Positions 18,707 through 24,867 of a DNA stretch of 24,867 nt are shown here, piece by piece. How positions within the stretch are numbered: position 1 is the first letter of the stretch; each line of letters starts with the position of its first letter. The translations under genes were made by a program, and so were the position numbers. Source of the DNA: Spirogloea muscicola (taxonomy: Eukaryota; Streptophyta; Zygnematophyceae; Spirogloeales; Spirogloeaceae); contig WELB01000099.1 in NCBI GenBank assembly GCA_009602725.1, forward strand, positions 169,462 through 194,328, written 5' to 3'. The notes under the pieces are model-generated. The model ran no database searches. It saw nothing but the letters and a program-made list of their open reading frames with translations, and had not been told where the DNA came from.

Positions 18707-18976
18707 TCATCGTAGCACCAACGTGATGAGCTTGCAGTCGGTCCTCAGCCCTTCTGGGAATGGTCTACGGTAGGATGCTCGCAGACCCTTAGAGGCTAGA
18801 TATTCTGCTGCAAAAGTGACGCCGTCATGAAACAGGAGCTCGGCAGAGGCGTGCTCATTATAGTATCCTTCTGGAAGGAGGCACGCAACAACCTGCTCCC
18901 AAGTTGCAGCTTTCCTTGCTGCATGTACCTGATTGGATTTGTGATGATTGTCGTACCAACGACGATGCAAGTTCAA
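18707..18976 (-). CDS. Unidentified open frame in left arm of the inverted repeat
   Basis: Codes about 89 residues including Asn-His-His-Lys-Ser-Asn-Gln-Val-His-Ala-Ala-Arg-Lys-Ala-Ala-Thr-Trp-Glu-Gln, then Leu-Leu-Pro-Glu-Gly-Tyr-Tyr-Asn-Glu-His-Ala-Ser-Ala-Glu. The matching frame in the right arm (19066-19218, plus) preserves this stretch, and many differences between the arms are silent (AAA/AAG, GGA/GGG, TAT/TAC, TGC/TGT). That favours a real protein in this frame. The track starts at TTG with no ATG, so it is a fragment or an internal exon. Family unknown. Confidence 0.4.
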   Translation of the reverse strand: MNLHRRWYDNHHKSNQVHAARKAATWEQVVACLLPEGYYNEHASAELLFHDGVTFAAEYLASKGLRASYRRPFPEGLRTDCKLITLVLR

Positions 18977-19283
18977 TCAAGGCTGGTGGATTGTGTCCTT
19001 GTTGTTACTTTATAAGGTCCGACATAATCCACCAGCCTTGATTGAACATGCATCGTCGTTGGTAATACAATAATCACAAATCCAATCAGGTACATGCAGC
19101 AAGGAAGGCTGCAACTTGGGAGCAGGCTCTTCCGTGTCTCCTTCCAGAAGGGTACTACAATGAGCACGCCTCTGCCGAGCTCCTGTTTAGGACGTCAGTT
19201 TTGCTGCAGAGCATCTAGCCTCTAACGGTCTGCGAGCATCCTACCTTGGACCATTCCCAGAAGGGCTGAGGACCGACTGCAAG
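18731..19283. repeat. Long inverted repeat (arms about 265 bp, loop 23 bp)
   Basis: Left arm 18731-18997 and right arm 19021-19283 are reverse complements at roughly 85-90% by eye, from CTTGCAGTCGGTCCTCAG on the outside to GCTGGTGGATT near the loop. Small indels exist (for example the CGCCGTCATGAAA segment on the left). No target-site duplication flanks it. Transcripts would fold into a long near-perfect duplex. A partial third copy lies at 18628-18668. Confidence 0.9.
19066..19218 (+). pseudogene. Right-arm partner of the 18707-18976 frame, truncated
   Basis: Follows the same frame as the left arm but has TAA at 19063-19065, where the left arm has a Tyr codon, and ends early at TAG (19216-19218). 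It keeps Asn-His-Lys-Ser-Asn-Gln-Val-His-Ala-Ala-Arg-Lys. It is likely the decayed copy of the pair. Confidence 0.4.
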
Positions 19284-19343
19284 TTCACCTCTATGGAAAA
19301 GTCTTTCTTTCTGGCCCCGCTGAATTTTGTTCATTCTTTTCTG

Positions 19344-19361
19344 GGCTGGCCAACCACAGCC
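19344..19361 (+). repeat. Hairpin repeat copy with family flanks
   Basis: GGCTGGCCAACCACAGCC preceded by CTGGCCCCGCTGAATTTTG and TTCATTCTTTTCTG, followed by ATCGCCCTCGACTAGAATAG. It spans the full unit of about 75 bp and lies just right of the long inverted repeat. Confidence 0.8.
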
Positions 19362-19535
19362 ATCGCCCTCGACTAGAATAGTCTTTCATTCTCACGTTGA
19401 AAGTGCTCTTTCTATGTACAGAGAGCAATACCGACACAATTCAGAAGCTCCGAAGTTTGCCATAGCAGCTGCGGCGTCGTGCATTGACTACAGCGACCTC
19501 GTTGCGGGAGCTGCGGAGCGGATCTCACAGCATGA

Positions 19536-19571
19536 ACTTGGCCATTTGGCCTTCGTTTGTTTCAAATACAC
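19536..19571 (+). mobile_element. Very short LINE 3'-tail copy
   Basis: Thirty-six bases match exactly the 3' tail of the LINE at 6676-6711 (ACTTGGCCATTTGGCC at the start, TTTCAAATACAC at the end). Similarity fades to a few bases on either side. It is best read as an extreme 5'-truncated insertion, in the same orientation as its parent. Confidence 0.75.
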
Positions 19572-19587
19572 TAAATACTTTACTGCA

Positions 19588-19700
19588 GGCCTAAACCCTA
19601 AAGCACTTGAACCCACCCCAAAGCCTAGAGCCGTTCAAACCCTGATCCTGAACCCTAAGCCTGCGGTGAGATCCGCTCTAAACCCCTTAACCTCAAGCCC
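19588..19700. repeat. Degenerate telomere-type repeats upstream of the methyltransferase
   Basis: Scattered CCCTAAA-like units (CTAAACCCTAAAG, GAACCCTAAGCC, CTAAACCCCTTAACC) form an irregular array. The unit resembles the plant telomere repeat CCCTAAA. Confidence 0.65.
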
Positions 19701-19717
19701 TAGGCCTGGCGCCTGCC

Positions 19718-22700
19718 ATGGCCGCCGCGGGGGCGCCGGCGGGGCTGCTCGCGCGGCCGCGGCACTGGCTCGGCGCCGNGCCGGCGCCGCCGCCGGCGGC
19801 GGCGCTGGCGCGGAGGACGACGACCGGCGCCGCCACAACCGGGCGCAGGCGGCCTACTTCGACCGCACCTCGGCGTACTTCACGGGGCCGCCGCCGGACG
19901 AGATCCAGGCGCGGCTGCACGACATCGTCGCCGCCGCGGGTGAGAGGGCCGAGCCGAGCTGCTGGGCCCCGTCGCTGCGCTCACGACCAGAACCCTGAAC
20001 CCCAAAATCAGAAACCCTAACCCTAACCCCCAAAGCCTGAATTCCACGAGCTGCGCAGCGGCCCATACTTAGAGCTGCGACGCTGGACGGGACTCTCATG
20101 AAAGCTGAACCGTAACTTGTAGTCCACTTTGTGCTGCATGGAAGTCGAATTACTGAGCGGCGCATCGTGGAGTGGACACGACAGCGATGATGAAACCTAG
20201 CCCTTAAATCCCTAAACACTACATTCTAAGCCCTAACCCACAATAGTGACTTCAAATCCTAACCTTGAGCCCTATGCTTTGAATCCTAAACCCTAATACA
20301 AGCCCTAACCCAATCGTGGGCGCAGAGCTCGGGCCTGGGTCTCGCGTACTGGACTGCGGAGCGGGCGCCGGCATGCTGGCCCCCATGATTCTCCGGGCCG
20401 GCCCCGAGGAGGTCCTGGCCGTCGACCTCTCAGAGGCGATGCTGGCGGCCCTCAAGGAGCGGCACGACGCCGTCCGCTGCTGGCACGGCGACATCGTCGA
20501 CCTGCCGGCCACCGGCGCTTACGGCCCCTTCGACGCCGTCTTCTTCAACGGCGTCTTCGGCAACATGCACTCCCAGCGCAGTGCGCTGTCCGCAGCCGCG
20601 GCTCTAACCAAGCCAGGTGAGCGAGCACTGCAGCGCTGGCGGGGTGCTCCACGGCTCAGGGCGTGAGGCAAAGGGGTTAGTGTCAAAGTCTTCGTGCAGT
20701 ATCCGGAGCAGAACTGCAGATGCCTAGGCAGACGTTTGGCCGGTCGATACGAAGTATAAGCAGGCGCTCGCTGGCGCATGCAAAACTTGCCTGGACGATG
20801 TGCCGCTGGTTGTGGCTTTCTCTTATAGACCAAGCAGCAATAGACGTGTGTACGTGTGTACAGCAAGTCGAGTGGACCAGCTCTTGAGATGCCGCTGCTC
20901 GGCCACCGCAGGTGGGAGGATTGTGATCAGCGACCCGCTGGGTAAGGAGTACGTAGAGCACCTCCAGCGCGATGGCCCCGACATAGTTCCCCACCGCCTA
21001 CCCAATGCTGAAGAGCTGACAGCGCTCGCTGAAGGGCCGTCGCTGAGCGTCACCAGCCTTCTGGACAAGCCCGACCTGTACCTTGCCGTGCTCACAGTCA
21101 GTGTACTGGTCACTCTTGCTTCGGACCTAGATAATCTGGATCTATTAAGCTCACCTCACATGTTGGCAAGCACTCTGGTATGTTGCTTGAGTATGACATG
21201 TCAGCTGAGCTTAGTCAGTGCATGACCTGTTGACTCTAGCAGTTTGCTTCGTGTTGTGAAGGACAGAAGCCTGAAGTTAGCGTGCAGTCTGAGGACGACA
21301 GACTAAGTGAGGGCCCCTTTGTGTATTCATCAAGCATCGCAAATGAAGTGACTTACAATACAGGCCTATATTACTTCGAGGAACTGGTAATGCTTGCGCA
21401 TGGTGTTGCAGAACGGTGACTCTGAAACTGTCGTCTGGCGGCACAGTACGGTCGTTCTCGTTCCAAGGGGCACCACTGCGCATGCGTGGCAAAGTTGTGA
21501 GCGGCTTTGGCAGGGGCAGCAAGCAGATGGGAATCCCCACCGGTCAGCGCCGCTTGCTATGGCTTTGGACTAATACCGAAAACATCATGCATTGACCTGT
21601 TCATCATTGGAGTGGTTGAGTCGTTGGTATCCATGTATTTAAATAGCTTTGGACTCATCTCCTTTCTCCCAGCAAGCAGTCTGGATGATGGCCAAGGCCA
21701 TCGTCAATGCTAGAGTACCTCTGTAGTATTTTTGAATAATGCTACTTACTGTCGGCCTATTGCATTGGCAGCTGAGCATACCAGTCTGAGGTCTCTGATA
21801 AAAAGGATACCATTATTTTCCCTGCAATCGAACAGCGAACCTCCCGCCAGAGGAGCTCGAGGAGGAGTTGAAGGGCCTTTCAAAGGGCGTGTACTTTGGC
21901 TTTGCCCAGCTTCTCGCTGACGGCCTTGATAGGGGGGTGCACCAGATTGTGATGAATGTCGGCGAGCGGCCAACATTTGTGGACAGCAAGGGCACCACAG
22001 TGGTGCACCTCTTTGGCCTTGGCCTTCACTGTAATTTTTAAGAATGTTGACTGAAATAGTATTCAGCAATGGAGCAAGGGTTTAATCAATCTCAGTGTAT
22101 GCATGCATTATGAGGGCCAACATCTGCACCTCAAAATGAATTATCTAGATTGCCAATGTGCATCCCTGCATGCATGCATCATTCTGTATCGGCTGTATCG
22201 GCTGCTTCTCTAGTCAACTGATCCATCTGGCCCTGCTGCTATTGCAGGAGGTCCACATCCTACACGACTACAGCCGGGACTTCTACGGCGAGGAGCTCCG
22301 GGTGGTTGTCCTGGGTTTCATTCGCCAGGAGATGCGGTTCAGCTCTCTAGGTCGGGCGCTTTAGTATGACTGCGTGGATGACACTTGGCCACTCTCTTAA
22401 GAGCCTCAGCTTTAGATTGTCTACGGATTTGGGCTTAAAGCCCAGCCTTGATTTAGCGGGCTTTGCTGCTAGGCTGGAGCATACAATCAAGCAGCTTCTA
22501 CACGGCCTGTGCAGCAGTTTATTATGGTCACGGGTGAATGAATGTCCACTAGAAGCCAGCGACCAGGATTGGTTGGTAACTGCAAAGTTTCCCTTGTCTG
22601 TTCCAGCTGCAGAAGGTGTGTTATATGTTGCACTCAAAACTGATGCCGGACGTGGGCTTTGTTGTACAGATGACCTTGTCGCAAGGATCAGGAAGGACAT

Positions 22701-22773
22701 CACCATCGCCAAGGACGCACTGGCCAGCCAGTTGTGTGTGAGCTTCTTGAAGGACTCAAGTTTTGAGCTATAG
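19718..22773 (+). CDS. SAM-dependent methyltransferase joined to riboflavin kinase (candidate fusion)
   Basis: Methyltransferase exons: 19718-19939, 20326-20616 and 20912-21096. They carry Asn-Arg-Ala-Gln-Ala-Ala-Tyr-Phe-Asp, motif I Val-Leu-Asp-Cys-Gly-Ala-Gly-Ala-Gly, an acidic loop Val-Asp-Leu-Ser-Glu, Phe-Asp-Ala-Val-Phe-Phe-Asn, and Gly-Arg-Ile-Val-Ile-Ser-Asp-Pro-Leu-Gly, a class I fold of unknown substrate. Riboflavin kinase exons: 21412-21542, 21836-22002, 22248-22350 and 22670-22773, with Gly-Phe-Gly-Arg-Gly-Ser-Lys-Gln-Met-Gly-Ile-Pro-Thr-Ala-Asn, Gly-Val-Tyr-Phe-Gly, and the Glu of Val-Glu-Val-His that matches the family catalytic Glu; this enzyme makes FMN from riboflavin and ATP. 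A 35-nt exon at 21288-21322 would join the halves in phase (412 aa), but that exon is weak. The alternative is two genes, with the kinase starting at ATG 21481. In exon 1 the frame needs one extra base at the N (19779). Confidence 0.7.
19779..19779. other. Ambiguous base N at a frame break
   Basis: From ATG 19718 the reading frame is open to this N. The conserved downstream part (Asn-Arg-Ala-Gln-Ala-Ala-Tyr) is in the frame reached if one base is missing here. The surrounding sequence is a GC-rich GCC repeat, a common place for base-calling failure. Confidence 0.65.
20008..20310. repeat. Degenerate telomere-type repeats inside methyltransferase intron 1
   Basis: The intron contains AAACCCTAACCCTAACCCCC near 20010-20030 and further CCCTAAA-like units at 20200-20310. 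A different, non-repetitive stretch (20040-20190) sits between the two arrays. Confidence 0.75.
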
Positions 22774-23255
22774 CAGGCCCTCTGCTGCGTTATCCGTACC
22801 CCTCCCTTTGTCGAGCTCGCCTCCATGTAAGCCTGCCATTGACAGTCCGAAAGTGATGTTGGCCCAACGCTTGCGAAGATGTCCAGCGGCCTACTTAGCC
22901 TGATCAAAGTCTCCATCACCGCGGCAAGGTCACAATGACTAAATAAGGGAGGTACGCCTCCTTCTGAGCTTTATGCACTGGCCAGTGTTGACACGAGCAG
23001 TGTGTGTATGTGCAAGTCACAACCGTCTCCACTTTGACTGAGCAACTCATGATTTCTGCCCTCCGGTTTCAATGTCAAGAGAAGACCGGATAGTCAGCCC
23101 TGTATGGGGAGCTTGTTAGTCCTTTCTGTTAGCTAGCAGTGATGCATCTAATCATACCATCATGGACCTCTTTCTATGCGGGTGGGCCTAGACTCTGGAC
23201 CATGTGCGCCCCAACCAAGCACTACTGCTCAGCAAGCCGGCCAAAGCCAGGCTCA
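22774..23255. other. Spacer after the riboflavin kinase, no gene seen
   Basis: Likely 3' untranslated sequence followed by intergenic DNA. A long minus-strand open frame covers 22347-22919 but overlaps the kinase exons in antisense and has no motif. Confidence 0.45.
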
Positions 23256-23289
23256 TTAGAGGCAAAGACACATAAATGAGTGTTGGCTG

Positions 23290-23868
23290 GGGTGCGAGTC
23301 AGCTTCGCATTGCTCCCAGCTCATTGCAGACTTATTTGAAGTACTTGAGGTTGCGCATGGAGTTGGTGACCGGAAGGAGACCCAGCCGACAATGCAGAAG
23401 GACAGTGATGGCTGGCTCTGAGTGCTGTGAATGACGGCCCAAAGCGTTTGACAAGAGTGGGCGAAGGCGACCAGCAGAGGCTCCACATGTATGGTGTTTG
23501 GACAGCGGATAGACATGGTCACTGGGAAGAGAGATCAGGAAGGGGAGGAAGGAAGGGGGGGGGGGGAGGACTAAATAAGTATGAGCATTCTGCCGAGGAG
23601 TTTCGTCAACATGGCGATGGGACCAACAGAGTCGGTGTCCTCGTATGCCCTAGGAATGCGCAGGAAGGTGCGGGAGCTGGATGCAGCAGGGCAGGTCATC
23701 TTTCCGGACATGCTGGTGGCACACCTGTTTCAGAGTCTTACGGCAAGATTCCTTCACACAGTGGAGACGCTGCAGACGTACAAACCTCCACTATCTTTTG
23801 ACCACTGCGTAGAGCGCCTTCAGGGTGCTGAGGACCTTCAAAGACAACGGGATCGTAAGAGTCTATGA
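23290..23868 (+). pseudogene. Remnant of an LTR-retrotransposon gag gene
   Basis: The clearest part, 23602-23868, reads Val-Ser-Ser-Tyr-Ala-x-x-Met-Arg, then Leu-Asp-Ala-Ala-Gly-Gln-Val-Ile, then Val-Ala-His-Leu-Phe-Gln-Ser-Leu and Phe-Asp-His-Cys-Val-Glu-Arg-Leu. This spacing is that of the capsid-type gag domain of Ty1/copia elements (UBN2/gag-polypeptide family): a short flexible Ser/Tyr segment, a helix, then Leu-x-x-Leu-Pro/Ser. Upstream to about 23290, gag-like words appear in changing frames, with a Gly-Trp-Leu stretch and stops, and a run of 12 G (23555-23566) interrupts the sequence. No zinc knuckle, protease or polymerase follows, so the element is a fragment. Confidence 0.5.
23555..23566. 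repeat. Homopolymer run of 12 G
   Basis: Lies in a purine-rich stretch immediately before the gag remnant. Its length is likely to be unreliable in sequencing. Confidence 0.9.
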
Positions 23869-23949
23869 CAGATAGAGAGCACTACCTTCTATCATGACCT
23901 CTTTACGATCCCGTTGTCTTTGAAGGTCCTCAGCACCCTGAAGGCGCTC
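23812..23949. repeat. Perfect 47-bp inverted repeat with 44-nt loop
   Basis: Left arm 23812-23858 and right arm 23903-23949 are exact reverse complements, and similarity continues with one gap into the loop side. The left arm is the end of the gag frame (Glu-Arg-Leu-Gln-Gly-Ala-Glu-Asp-Leu-Gln-Arg-Gln-Arg-Asp-Arg-Lys); the right arm repeats it in reverse. Perfect identity implies a recent event or an assembly or template-switch artefact. Confidence 0.9.
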
Positions 23950-24597
23950 CCTCGAGCAGACGGGCTAAGGCGAGGCCACTGCATGCCCACAGTGCGGCAG
24001 TCGCTTGTGCTTGACCCAGTGTGACAGCTCTGGCTTGGGCCTTTCACTTCCGAGTTGCATTTGGCATTCCTCACAAGCAATACCCTCATGCGGATGAGAG
24101 TGCCAACATTTAACATTGAACACGCAACCACGTGCCTATTACACCTCTCTCAGTTACCACAATATGCCCCCACACCCTTAGCATCAGCAATTCGCAGCAC
24201 CCTTGATCGCTCTTGGGCTCGTCCTGCCGCTACCTTGTCCTGCATTCGTGCTTGACGGCATGCTTGCCGCATCAAGGAAATGCAGCACCACCAAGCCACA
24301 AGCCACGCTGGACAACAGCATGCTGCAACTATCCCACGTCTGATAAGCAGAAAGTTGATGCAGCCCCATGGAGCACACTCACTGATGCCCATCAGACGCT
24401 TTGCCAGAAATGCAGGCGACAATGTCAGCAACACGTCGCCTGTGCCAGTGAACCATTTTTCACCAATTAAAGGACAGAGGAACAGTACACACTCAGCAAG
24501 CAAGGAGTGCCGCCGACACTATTAGTGGCGAAGCTGGAAGAGGGAGGGAGGCACGAGTCGAGAGGGGGAGGAGAAGGGGGAGGGCAGGGACTCGGCG
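23950..24597. other. Spacer without a recognised gene
   Basis: No frame here shows motifs. The last part (24535-24590) is purine-rich and is the probable 3' untranslated region of the gene read from 24745 on the minus strand. Confidence 0.45.

Positions 24598-24867
<270 letters not shown>

Noticed and set aside
22347-22919. Long minus-strand open frame of 190 codons
   Set aside because: It is antisense to riboflavin kinase exons with clear family motifs, has no motif of its own and no splice support.

Overview
The window reads as nuclear DNA of an intron-rich eukaryote of the green lineage, most likely an alga. The best taxonomic anchor is a six-exon gene for a chloroplast J-like domain protein (CJD1 type), whose family is known to me from plants, algae and cyanobacteria. 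Introns run from about 100 to 830 bp and follow GT-AG with a few GC-AG. Non-LTR and LTR retroelement debris fills the spaces, and exons are GC-rich against more AT-rich spacers. I considered streptophyte algae such as Mesostigma but cannot fix a species from sequence alone. The single N (19779) and the terminal run of A mark this as draft assembly.

Layout. 1-1400: pyrimidine-rich low complexity, one TraB-family exon (minus) and a diverged tandem duplication. 1956-3275: a host gene on the minus strand, probably secreted, split by a 5'-truncated LINE with an exact 12-bp target-site duplication. 3300-5145: a dense field of short hairpin repeats, a relative of which sits in the 3' end of that LINE. 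5403-6715: a second LINE copy on the plus strand with a long open frame covering a zinc finger and a restriction-like endonuclease region. 6720-8590: no gene, a few hairpin repeats.

8594-15037 is the clearest part: a divergent gene pair with only 232 bp between start codons. CJD1 runs leftward (333 aa) and COQ6, the ubiquinone-biosynthesis flavin monooxygenase, runs rightward in ten exons (488 aa). Both models close in frame across every junction. One serves plastid membranes and lipids, the other mitochondrial quinone synthesis, so the shared promoter is an organelle-linked pairing. A weak small gene model follows at 15175-15715.

16000-19300 is AT-rich and odd: a tandem duplication, a broken collagen-like secreted protein gene, and a 265-bp-per-arm inverted repeat whose arms differ largely at synonymous sites of one reading frame. 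19718-22773 holds a SAM-dependent methyltransferase followed on the same strand by a complete riboflavin kinase domain; the frames can be joined into one 412-aa protein, a possible fusion enzyme. Its 5' flank and first intron carry degenerate telomere-type CCCTAAA repeats. 23250-23950: remnant of an LTR-retrotransposon gag gene ending in a perfect 47-bp inverted repeat. 24598-24745: the last exon of an unidentified gene (minus), cut by a 122-nt run of A at the end of the window.
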